Origin: Amphritea atlantica
GTDB lineage: Bacteria > Pseudomonadota > Gammaproteobacteria > Pseudomonadales > Balneatricaceae
Direction: 5' to 3'
NCBI RefSeq assembly: GCF_900111095.1
Contig: NZ_FOGB01000001.1
Coordinates: 620,001 to 684,000 of the forward strand
DNA length: 64,000 bases
The translations under genes and the position numbers were made by a program. The notes below the pieces were generated by a model. It saw only the letters and a program-made list of their open reading frames with translations. It made no database searches and was not told the DNA's origin. Below are positions 34,893-42,009 of this stretch, in pieces. How positions within the stretch are numbered: position 1 is the first letter of the stretch; the number at the start of each line of letters is the position of its first letter.

Positions 34893-35462
34893 ATGCTGAC
34901 TTTGGTTTTGGGGTTAATTCTTTTTCTCGGAATACACAGTGTTGCCATTGTGGCGATGCCGTTGCGTAACCGGGCCGTTGCCGCCAGTGAAGTGGGTTGG
35001 AAACTACTGTATGCGGTTATCTCCCTGCTGGGGCTGTGGCTGATCGCCAAAGGGTATGCGGCGTACCGGCTTGACCCCTATATCGTCTATGTTACGCCGG
35101 TGTGGATGCGTCATCTGTCAGCGTTGTTGCTGTTACCGGTATTTATACTGTTCTTGGCGCCATACTTTCCCGGACGGATTAAACGGGTCACCGTGCACCC
35201 GCAGCTGATCGCGGTAAAACTCTGGGCGGTGTCCCATCTGCTGGTTAATGGGACTCTGGGTGATCTGGTGCTGTTTGGTAGTTTCCTCGCCTGGGCGGTG
35301 GTTGACCGTATCTCAATGAAGCGACGCCAACAGCGGCCGCTACCCGCTGCACCCGCGTCTGCCTATAACGATCTGATTCTGGTTGTCGCGGGACTTGCAC
35401 TTTATGGTGTCACGGTCGTCTGGGCCCATAAATGGTTAATTGGTGTCGCGCCCTTCGGTTGA
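34893..35462 (+). CDS. NnrU family membrane protein
   Basis: This 189-residue inner-membrane protein has about five helices and the NnrU pattern: an N-terminal LILFLGIHSV, PVWMRHLSALLLLPVFIL in the middle, then HPQLIAVKLWAVSHLLVNGTLGDLVLFGSFL (parts HPQLIAVK and SHLLVNGTLGDL). The family was first named in nitrite/nitric oxide metabolism clusters and also resembles enzymes of carotenoid isomerisation, but no nitrogen-oxide genes are near, so no specific role is claimed. It is divergent from phoX and convergent with the GntR gene. Confidence 0.82.
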   Translation: MLTLVLGLILFLGIHSVAIVAMPLRNRAVAASEVGWKLLYAVISLLGLWLIAKGYAAYRLDPYIVYVTPVWMRHLSALLLLPVFILFLAPYFPGRIKRVTVHPQLIAVKLWAVSHLLVNGTLGDLVLFGSFLAWAVVDRISMKRRQQRPLPAAPASAYNDLILVVAGLALYGVTVVWAHKWLIGVAPFG

Positions 35463-35489
35463 GGCAACCCTGCAGCAGACTGCGCCAAC

Positions 35490-36191
35490 TCAGTCTGCCA
35501 GCTCTTCCAGTCCGGATGTTTTTTCCAGGGCGCGACTGGGGCTGAGCAGGTGCTGTCTGATCAGTTCCCGGGCCTGTTCTCCATCACCCGCTAACAGAGC
35601 ATCAATCAGCTGTTGATGCTCTTTCTGATTGGCATCAAAGACGTTACTGTTAGCCATATTTTTCTTCAGCCAGAGATTGCGGTAACGGGAGGCTTTTTCA
35701 TACAACGAACGACGCACCTGTAACAGAGTCGGTGAGTTACACCCCTGAGCGATTGCGGTATGAAACGCCTGATGGCGTCGTTCCCACTCCTGCGGGTCTT
35801 TATCGACCATATCGCCGAACTTGTGCATGGTGTGAGCCGCCGCCAGGATTCCCGCTTCCCACTCATCATCACCTCGCTCCACTGCCAGCCCGATACAGAG
35901 GGCTTCAATCTCTGCCCGGGTTGCATAGATATCGCGCATCTCTTCCCGCGACACCGGGTGTACCTTAAAGCCCCGCTGGTTTTCTACCACCACCAGTTGT
36001 TCGATCAGTAGCTGGGAAAGTGCCTCTCTCAGGGGGCTGACGCCGACCTGATAACGCTCTTTCAAACGGGGCATTTTGAGTTTTTCGCCCGGTTTAAAAT
36101 AGCCTGTAAGAATATCCTGTTTCAGATCACCTACCACTTTCAGGGCAGAATTATCGCCCCTGGTATCGTTGACTGGTCTGGTCTTTATCAT
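35490..36191 (-). CDS. GntR family regulator next to glaH (GlaR/CsiR-like)
   Basis: This 233-residue regulator has an N-terminal winged helix (about 20-85; GVSPLREALSQLLIEQLV) and a C-terminal FCD domain (about 95-215). It is divergent from glaH and lhgO. In E. coli the glutarate genes are repressed by the FCD-type GntR regulator CsiR (GlaR), which responds to glutarate, so this protein is probably its counterpart. In E. coli the regulator gene lies at the other end of the operon; here it is placed divergently, and the shared 360-base region carries repeated dyads that could be its operators. Confidence 0.85.
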   Translation of the reverse strand: MIKTRPVNDTRGDNSALKVVGDLKQDILTGYFKPGEKLKMPRLKERYQVGVSPLREALSQLLIEQLVVVENQRGFKVHPVSREEMRDIYATRAEIEALCIGLAVERGDDEWEAGILAAAHTMHKFGDMVDKDPQEWERRHQAFHTAIAQGCNSPTLLQVRRSLYEKASRYRNLWLKKNMANSNVFDANQKEHQQLIDALLAGDGEQARELIRQHLLSPSRALEKTSGLEELAD

Positions 36192-36266
36192 GGTTAGAAG
36201 GGTCTAGTATTCTGTTTTTAAAGGATTTATTGAAGTAACTAAGTCGCTTGTCCTGGGTCAGTTTAA

Positions 36267-36355
36267 TTTATCGACATTGATTAGTTAAGACAAACAATAA
36301 AATATAATGTTGACGTTAATTTAAAATGTCGACATTATTGCATTGCGTCGATGTT
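36267..36355. promoter_or_regulatory. Phased array of TGTCGACA-like dyads
   Basis: Four related 12-base sites lie in the GntR-glaH intergenic region: TTTATCGACATT (36267-36278), AATGTTGACGTT (36306-36317), AATGTCGACATT (36325-36336, a perfect palindrome) and TGCGTCGATGTT (36344-36355). The last three start exactly 19 bases apart, and the first is 39 bases before the second, so spacing is close to two and four helical turns. The divergent GntR regulator is the obvious candidate ligand. Confidence 0.6.
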
Positions 36356-36386
36356 GGTGATGATCCAGATCAACTTATGGTTCAAA

Positions 36387-36443
36387 GATTCTGAGGTTGA
36401 AAGTTCGTGAGATTGAAAGAGCCTGAGATTCCATGATTCTGAG
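36387..36443. repeat. Short imperfect repeats in glaH leader region
   Basis: GATTCTGAG occurs at 36387-36395 and 36435-36443, with related TGAGATT copies between them (GTGAGATTGAAAG, CTGAGATTCC). The stretch reads as a run of degenerate repeats of about ten bases. It lies 110-165 bases before the glaH start and may be in its untranslated leader or promoter. No known element is recognised. Confidence 0.35.
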
Positions 36444-36551
36444 ACAGAACGATCCGCCACAAAAACAAAAATTGACAACGTCTTACCAGAACGTCCTGCA
36501 TTCTGCTGAGTCTTTGGTAAACGATACGAATACACTTTAGGAGAGATAAAG

Positions 36552-37502
36552 ATGACTGCTTTGTTGCGTGAAGTTGAAACGACTCAACCCCAGGGTTTTT
36601 CCGTTGCCCCCTATGCGGCAAATAAACGATTGCAGGTGGTAACGCTGAGCGCCGAGACTATTGCCGCGTTTGATGAGGCGATAGCGCAGTGGCCGCTACA
36701 GGCTCTCGAGTATAAGCCTTTTCTGCGTTATGCCACCGCAGACAAGCTGGATGCTATTACCGGATACTCTTTGGGTAAGTTTCTCAATGCAACGATGCAG
36801 GACCGTAATACCGCTGCTTTTCTGCTGCAGTATGAAGGTCAGCCAGAAATCACCGAGGGTGAACTGCGTACAGAGTTTGAGATCAAGTTGTCGACTGCAA
36901 TCTCCCATCTCATCGGTATGCCAAACCATGATGCGATGTACGGCAAGTATTATGCCCGGTTTACTGTCCTGAACGATGATAATTCTGATAGTTATCTGCG
37001 TCAGGCTCACCGCCGTATGGAGCTACATAATGATGGCACCTATGTGGATGAGCGTACTGACTTTGTTCTGATGCAAAAGTTGGGAGAGGCGCACATGGAG
37101 GGAGGCGACTCTTTGTTGCTTCACGTGGATGACTGGGCTGAACTGGACCGTTTCTATCGTCACCCTCTGGCTAAACAGGATATCGTCTGGGGCGCCCCAA
37201 AATCTAAGAATGTAGAAACCAAGATTGAGCATCCAGTCTTCTTTGAAGAGGATAAGAATGGTAAACCGCATATGCTGTTTATCGATCAGTTTGCTGAGCC
37301 GCAAAACATGGCCGAAGGTATCTATCTCTATGAGATGGGCAAGTCTCTGGAAGAGGATGAGAACTTCTTCCGCGTTCGCCTGCCGGTTGGCTCTATGTTG
37401 GTGGTACAGAACCACTGCTGGCTTCACGGTCGTGATAAGTTTGTGGCACACCCACAGCTGAGTCGTGAACTGCTGCGTCAGCGGGGGCACTTCACCAGGT
37501 AA
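36552..37502 (+). CDS. glaH: Glutarate 2-hydroxylase (CsiD/GlaH)
   Basis: This 316-residue cytosolic Fe(II)/2-oxoglutarate dioxygenase hydroxylates glutarate to L-2-hydroxyglutarate, with 2-oxoglutarate converted to succinate. The iron ligands are visible as His159 and Asp161 in ELHNDGTY and His292 in HCWLHGRDKF; the last matches the E. coli CsiD position. Length fits the family (about 325). AGGAGA lies seven bases upstream of the ATG. lhgO follows in the same direction and completes the route from glutarate (a lysine breakdown product) to 2-oxoglutarate. The gabDTP genes that join this operon in E. coli are absent here. Confidence 0.94.
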   Translation: MTALLREVETTQPQGFSVAPYAANKRLQVVTLSAETIAAFDEAIAQWPLQALEYKPFLRYATADKLDAITGYSLGKFLNATMQDRNTAAFLLQYEGQPEITEGELRTEFEIKLSTAISHLIGMPNHDAMYGKYYARFTVLNDDNSDSYLRQAHRRMELHNDGTYVDERTDFVLMQKLGEAHMEGGDSLLLHVDDWAELDRFYRHPLAKQDIVWGAPKSKNVETKIEHPVFFEEDKNGKPHMLFIDQFAEPQNMAEGIYLYEMGKSLEEDENFFRVRLPVGSMLVVQNHCWLHGRDKFVAHPQLSRELLRQRGHFTR

Positions 37503-37521
37503 TACCGCGCAGATATACTAA

Positions 37522-37559
37522 GGCGGAGTCGATTGATCGGCTCCGCCGTCTGTTTTTTT
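37522..37559 (+). terminator. Terminator between glaH and lhgO
   Basis: GGCGGAG pairs with CTCCGCC and the stem continues inward through CGAT-TG-ATCG, followed by GTCTG and seven T. It is a strong intrinsic terminator placed 20 bases after the glaH stop and 40 bases before the lhgO start, so it should cut or reduce lhgO transcription from the glaH promoter. Confidence 0.9.
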
Positions 37560-37599
37560 AAAGCGTATTTAACTGATTCTATGTTTACGGGTGAAATGC

Positions 37600-38808
37600 A
37601 TGACATACGACTACATTATCATCGGCGGCGGTATCGTCGGTATGTCGACAGGCTGGCAGCTACAGCAGCGCTTTCCAGACGCTAAAATCCTGCTGTTGGA
37701 AAAGGAGTCGGTTTATTCTAAGCATCAGACGGGTCATAACAGTGGGGTTATCCACGCGGGTGTCTATTACGCGCCAGGCAGTCTGAAAGCGCAGTTCTGT
37801 AAAGCCGGTGTGGCTGCAACGATGAAGTTCTGTGATGAGAACGGTGTCGCTTATAATCAGTGCGGAAAGCTGTTGGTTGCCACGAATGATCTGGAAGCTG
37901 AGCGGATGCAGGCATTGTATAATCGATGTATCGACAACGGTATTGATGTTGAGCTGCTGGATGCCGGACAACTGAAACAGCGGGAGCCCAATATTGTAGG
38001 TGTTGGAGCTATCCTGGTGAAAGATACTGCGATCGTTAACTATCAGCAGGTGACCACTAAGATGGCGGAGCGCTTTGTGGCGATGGGGGGAGATGCCCGT
38101 CTGAATCATAAAGTGACCGGTCTGTCGGAATCTGCCGATGAGGTCACGGTAGAGGCACTTCACAATGGTCAGCAGGTGAGTTTCAAGGGTAAGTTTCTGA
38201 TCACCTGTTCTGGTCTGATGGCCGATCGCACGACAAAAATGCTGGGAATCAAGACGGATTTCCAGATCATTCCGTTCCGGGGCGAATATTACAAATTACC
38301 GGAGAAATACAACACCATTGTTAACCATCTGATCTATCCGATCCCTGATCCTGATCTGCCTTTCCTGGGAGTACATCTGACCCGGATGATCGACGGTTCC
38401 GTGACCGTGGGGCCAAACGCCGTGCAGGGCTGGAAGCGTGAAGGCTACGGCAAGATCAATATCAGCTTGCGGGATATCTGGGATATGGTGACCTTTCCGG
38501 GATTCTGGCGGGTGCTCAAAGCCCATATCGGTACCGGTATTGTGGAAACCAAGAACTCCCTGTGGAAGCCCGGGTATCTCAAGCTGGTGCAGAAGTACTG
38601 TCCGCAACTGAAAGTGGAAGATCTGCAGCACTATCCTGCGGGTATCCGGGCCCAGGCGGTGATGAATGATGGCTCGCTGGTGCATGACTTCCTGTTTGCC
38701 CAAAGCCCAAGGTCGCTGCATGTCTGTAATGCACCATCACCAGCAGCCACATCGGCAATCCCGATTGGCGCTTATATCTGTGACAAGGTGGCAGAGCAGC
38801 AGGGCTAA
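37600..38808 (+). CDS. lhgO: L-2-hydroxyglutarate dehydrogenase
   Basis: This 402-residue FAD enzyme of the glycine-oxidase-like superfamily starts with MTYDYIIIGGGIVGMSTGW, the dinucleotide-binding motif. It has GHNSGVIHAGVYYAPGS near residue 45, typical of L-2-hydroxyglutarate oxidase/dehydrogenase. It oxidises L-2-hydroxyglutarate to 2-oxoglutarate and passes electrons to the quinone pool at the membrane. The ATG at 37600 is preferred to the in-frame GTG at 37591. It follows glaH, which makes its substrate, though a strong terminator lies between, so read-through or a separate promoter is needed. Confidence 0.93.
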   Translation: MTYDYIIIGGGIVGMSTGWQLQQRFPDAKILLLEKESVYSKHQTGHNSGVIHAGVYYAPGSLKAQFCKAGVAATMKFCDENGVAYNQCGKLLVATNDLEAERMQALYNRCIDNGIDVELLDAGQLKQREPNIVGVGAILVKDTAIVNYQQVTTKMAERFVAMGGDARLNHKVTGLSESADEVTVEALHNGQQVSFKGKFLITCSGLMADRTTKMLGIKTDFQIIPFRGEYYKLPEKYNTIVNHLIYPIPDPDLPFLGVHLTRMIDGSVTVGPNAVQGWKREGYGKINISLRDIWDMVTFPGFWRVLKAHIGTGIVETKNSLWKPGYLKLVQKYCPQLKVEDLQHYPAGIRAQAVMNDGSLVHDFLFAQSPRSLHVCNAPSPAATSAIPIGAYICDKVAEQQG

Positions 38809-38834
38809 ATATTTCTCTCTGCTTTGATAAAAAT

Positions 38835-38866
38835 GCACCGGAAGTGCAATGTTTCTGGTGCGTTTT
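38835..38866 (+). terminator. Terminator after lhgO
   Basis: GCACCGGAA pairs with TTCTGGTGC (one G-U pair) around a nine-base loop, followed by GTTTTAGTT. It lies 27 bases after the lhgO stop. Confidence 0.75.
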
Positions 38867-38990
38867 AGTTGAGCTTATGTTCGCTATTTCCTTCTATCTG
38901 TTGTAATCTGGCAGGTAAAAGCATATACCTTGTTATCCACCCATCTTTCATCAAGCCGTCTGCTATTCACTTAATCCTTCAGGAAACAGT

Positions 38991-39638
38991 ATGGCAGTCC
39001 GCGTCCGTTACGATACCCACGAATTTGACAATGTTGATATCCATCTGCGCAGTCTGCGCAGTAATCAGGAGTTTGAAGATGAGGACGGTCAGGCGGAAGC
39101 GCTGGGTATCTCTTCAGCCAGCTGGCCGCTGTTTGGTATTGTCTGGCCATCCGGTCAGGTGCTTGCTCACCATCTGTTTCAGACCAACTTCAGGGATAAG
39201 CGTATTCTTGAGGTGGGGTGTGGTATCGGCCTTACCAGTGTTCTGCTGAATCATCTGCGGGCGGATATAACCGCCACGGATTATCACCCCGAGGCGGAAG
39301 GCTTTATGCAGCACAATACCGATCTTAATGATGATCCCCGGGTGCCCTTTGTGCGCACTGGCTGGGCTGATCAGCAGACCGATCTGGGGCTGTTCGATCT
39401 GATTATCGGTAGTGATCTGCTCTATGAAGATGAACATGTGCAACAGCTGGCAGACTTTATCTGTCAGCACAGTCGGCCTCAGGGGCAGGTGATTCTGGTC
39501 GACCCTGGCCGGGGACGGCATGCTCGTTTCAGCAGGGCGATGGCTGAAGCTGGCTTCAGTCTGCTAGCTGAACGGCCACAACAACCTGACTTTTTGATCG
39601 CGCCATTCAAGGGTGTGATCCTCAGTTACTTTCGATAG
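38991..39638 (+). CDS. Class I SAM-dependent methyltransferase
   Basis: This 215-residue cytosolic protein has motif I ILEVGCGIGLTSVLL near residue 69, an acidic post-I segment TATDYHP, and a DLIIGSDLLYEDEH segment near residue 137. The last is characteristic of the lysine methyltransferase (METTL21-like) branch of class I enzymes, so the target may be a protein lysine. CAGGAAAC precedes the ATG. Neighbours give no hint of the target: the gene stands alone between lhgO and the hip locus. Confidence 0.82.
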   Translation: MAVRVRYDTHEFDNVDIHLRSLRSNQEFEDEDGQAEALGISSASWPLFGIVWPSGQVLAHHLFQTNFRDKRILEVGCGIGLTSVLLNHLRADITATDYHPEAEGFMQHNTDLNDDPRVPFVRTGWADQQTDLGLFDLIIGSDLLYEDEHVQQLADFICQHSRPQGQVILVDPGRGRHARFSRAMAEAGFSLLAERPQQPDFLIAPFKGVILSYFR

Positions 39639-39667
39639 AATAATACCTTCATAAGGTTGCATTATTG

Positions 39668-39744
39668 GTACTTTAATAGGGTTTTTTACAGTTAAAGTAC
39701 AATATTGGTTACTTTGTTGTGTGTTGATGTTATTGGTCTATAAT
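39668..39744 (+). promoter_or_regulatory. hipBA-like promoter with inverted-repeat operator
   Basis: A perfect nine-base inverted repeat GTACTTTAA (39668-39676) / TTAAAGTAC (39692-39700) lies just upstream of a promoter with -35 TTGTGT (39717-39722), 16-base spacer and -10 TATAAT (39739-39744). A partial extra copy, ATTGGTTACTTT at 39704-39715, repeats the left arm context ATTGGTACTTT at 39664. This is the expected place for an autoregulatory HipB operator. Confidence 0.6.
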
Positions 39745-39803
39745 GTTACTAAATCTTACATTAATAGAGATTATCTCAACTTAAGTGCTGATTTGGGGAT
39801 ATT

Positions 39804-40133
39804 ATGGATCTTAGAGAAGGTTCTCCTGCAGCGGTCGCTGTTATTCTGGGAGAGCGGTTAAAACAAGCTCGGCTGAATGCCGATATGACTCAGACGCAGG
39901 TGTCTGAGTTGTCTGGCGTTTCCCGTAAAATGGTGATGGGGGCAGAGAAGGGGAAGGTACAGCTGGAAACACTGGTCGCCATTATGCAGGCCCTGGGGTT
40001 GAGTGACCATTTAAACCGTTTTCTGCCTGAACAGACGATCTCACCGGTGCAGCTGGCGCGGTTGCAGGGTAAAAAACGGCAGCGGGCATCGGGTAGCACC
40101 AGCGTTAAGCCTGAGGGGGACTCTGAATGGTGA
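39804..40133 (+). CDS. HipB-like antitoxin (XRE helix-turn-helix)
   Basis: This 109-residue protein has an XRE-type helix-turn-helix at about residues 15-70 (RLKQARLNADMTQTQVSELSGV, parts RLKQARLNADMTQ and VSELSGVSRK) and a basic, flexible C-terminal tail (KKRQRASG). It overlaps the HipA-like gene by seven bases. In HipBA systems the antitoxin binds the kinase toxin and represses the operon through palindromes upstream; an inverted repeat is present at 39668-39700. The protein is longer than E. coli HipB. Confidence 0.87.
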   Translation: MDLREGSPAAVAVILGERLKQARLNADMTQTQVSELSGVSRKMVMGAEKGKVQLETLVAIMQALGLSDHLNRFLPEQTISPVQLARLQGKKRQRASGSTSVKPEGDSEW

Positions 40134-41470
40134 TGCAGGTTGTCAGGGTTCTCTATCATGATCAGGAGGCTGGTGCAGTGAGTTTTGATACTGACACCGG
40201 AGTAGGGGCGTTTGAGTATAGCCCCGCGTTTATTCAAAGCGGTATTGAGCTGTCTCCCATTAAAATGCCGCTGTCCCGGCGAATCTATAGTTTTCCCGAG
40301 CTGGAATATGCAACATTTAAAGGGCTGCCCGGACTGATCGCCGATTCGCTGCCGGATGATTTTGGTAATGCGGTGCTCAATGCCTGGGTGTCCAGTCAGG
40401 GTAAACAGCCTGGCGATATTACGCCGCTGCAGCGCTTGCAGTTTACCGGTACCCGGGGTATCGGTGCGCTCGAATATGCCCCGGCCACCCGGCTGAAAAA
40501 ACTTAATGCATCGCAGCAGGTCGAGATCGAATCGCTGGTGGCGATTGCTCAGGAGATTCTCGACAATCACCATGATTTCTCTGTAGAACTTTCCCGGGAG
40601 GGACAGGAAAATCGCGAAGCGATGCTTGCGCTGCTCTCTGTGGGGATGAGTGCTGGCGGTGCCCGGCCAAAAGCGGTGCTGGCGTTTAATGAGGACTTTA
40701 CTCAGGTACGCTCCGGGCAGACCGGGGTGCCAGAGGGGTTCACTCACTACCTGATGAAGTTTGATGGCGTCCGTGAACATCATCAGAACCGGGAGACCTT
40801 CGGTGACCCGCTGGGTTATGGTGCGATGGAGTATGTCTATTCCCTGATGGCGGGGGCATGCGGCATCCGGATGATGCCCTGTCAGTTACTCAACGAGGGC
40901 AACCGGCGGCACTTCATCACTCAGCGCTTTGATCGACAGGGTGATAACAAGATACATGTACAGACACTCAACGGTATTGCTCATGTGGATTATAAAAAAC
41001 CGGGGTCTTTCTCCTACGCTGAGTTATTTGGGATCGCGCGACAGTTGAGACTGCCCGCCAGTGATGCCGCTCAGTTGATGAGGCGAATGGTGTTTAATAT
41101 TGTTGCCCGCAACCATGATGATCATGCTAAAAATTTCGCTTTTATGCTGCAGCCTGAAGATCCCACGCAGCCGCTGTCGCCATCCCGGTGGCAGTTGGCT
41201 CCCGCATATGACCTGGCGTATAGCTACAAACCCGGCAGCCCCTGGGTGAACAGTCACTGGATGTCGCTGAACGGTAAACGGGATGGCTTTACCCGGGCTG
41301 ATCTCTATTCTCTGGAAAAGCTCAGTCCGCTGTTTTCGCGGCAGAAGATTGATCAGATTATCGATGAAACTGTTGAGCAGGTATCAAACTGGCGCAAGCT
41401 GGCAACGGAACATGCTGTACCGGCGGGATTGGTTGATGAGATTGAAACGAATCTCAGGCTAACGCTGTAA
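40127..41470 (+). CDS. HipA-like serine/threonine kinase toxin
   Basis: This 447-residue protein is the length of E. coli HipA (440). It has the N-terminal HipA domain, the SAGGARPKAVL loop near residue 175 (equivalent to the phospho-loop region), HFITQRFDRQG near residue 263, and the kinase motif NIVARNHDDHAKNFAFM near residue 325 with the catalytic Asp and metal-binding Asn. All key residues appear intact, so the kinase is probably active. E. coli HipA phosphorylates glutamyl-tRNA synthetase and halts translation; this GGARPKA-type relative may have another target. The start overlaps the antitoxin gene. Confidence 0.89.
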   Translation: MVMQVVRVLYHDQEAGAVSFDTDTGVGAFEYSPAFIQSGIELSPIKMPLSRRIYSFPELEYATFKGLPGLIADSLPDDFGNAVLNAWVSSQGKQPGDITPLQRLQFTGTRGIGALEYAPATRLKKLNASQQVEIESLVAIAQEILDNHHDFSVELSREGQENREAMLALLSVGMSAGGARPKAVLAFNEDFTQVRSGQTGVPEGFTHYLMKFDGVREHHQNRETFGDPLGYGAMEYVYSLMAGACGIRMMPCQLLNEGNRRHFITQRFDRQGDNKIHVQTLNGIAHVDYKKPGSFSYAELFGIARQLRLPASDAAQLMRRMVFNIVARNHDDHAKNFAFMLQPEDPTQPLSPSRWQLAPAYDLAYSYKPGSPWVNSHWMSLNGKRDGFTRADLYSLEKLSPLFSRQKIDQIIDETVEQVSNWRKLATEHAVPAGLVDEIETNLRLTL

Positions 41471-41595
41471 CGGCTAGGATGTCTGTAACGACCAGGGTAT
41501 CTGGAGCGGTGATGCAGTCACACAGATCGCTTGCTTCCCGGGTCTGATAACCAGGGAGAAGCGAAAGCAGGGGAAAAAACGCGAACTTGAGGGGA

Positions 41596-41913
41596 TTACT
41601 CGAAAACAATGCGCAGGGGTTCGCCGAAATCGTCATAGATTACTTTTTTGCGCTGCCGGGTCGTTTTTTGTGCTGCGGCTGCACGTTGAGTGCGTTCGGC
41701 TTTGCGCGCATCTATCTGAGCCAGTACACCGTTCAGGGGGGTGCGTTCCTGACGCTGAGGGTTGAGAATAAATCCGGCATTACGATAAGAGCCATTCACC
41801 AGACCTGTTGCACCGCTAGCAACTTCAGCAACCTGACCGCCCTGTTTAAGGAATGCCTGAGTTTGTTGCTGTAATTGCTTACGTAGTTCTGATTTGGTTT
41901 GGCGCTTAATCAT
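41596..41913 (-). CDS. Small basic protein with FLxxGG motif
   Basis: The ATG at 41913, preceded by AGGGGA at eight bases, gives a 105-residue soluble, basic, Gln-rich protein. Its first third (KSELRKQLQQQTQAFLKQGGQVAEV) is a predicted helix ending in FLKQGGQVAEV. This resembles the FLxxGGxVxEI segment of SutA, the RNA polymerase-binding protein of Pseudomonas, but SutA has an acidic N-terminus that this protein lacks, so identity is not claimed. The rest is basic with TTRQRKK near the end. It is convergent with the hipA-like gene. Confidence 0.6.
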   Translation of the reverse strand: MIKRQTKSELRKQLQQQTQAFLKQGGQVAEVASGATGLVNGSYRNAGFILNPQRQERTPLNGVLAQIDARKAERTQRAAAAQKTTRQRKKVIYDDFGEPLRIVFE

Positions 41914-42009
41914 ATTGTATTTCCCCTGACCTGTATAATAAACGATCAATTATGCACTATTAAGTGCTCTAATAGCAAAGGAGATCCCCACTTTGCGGTG
42001 ATAAGTTGA

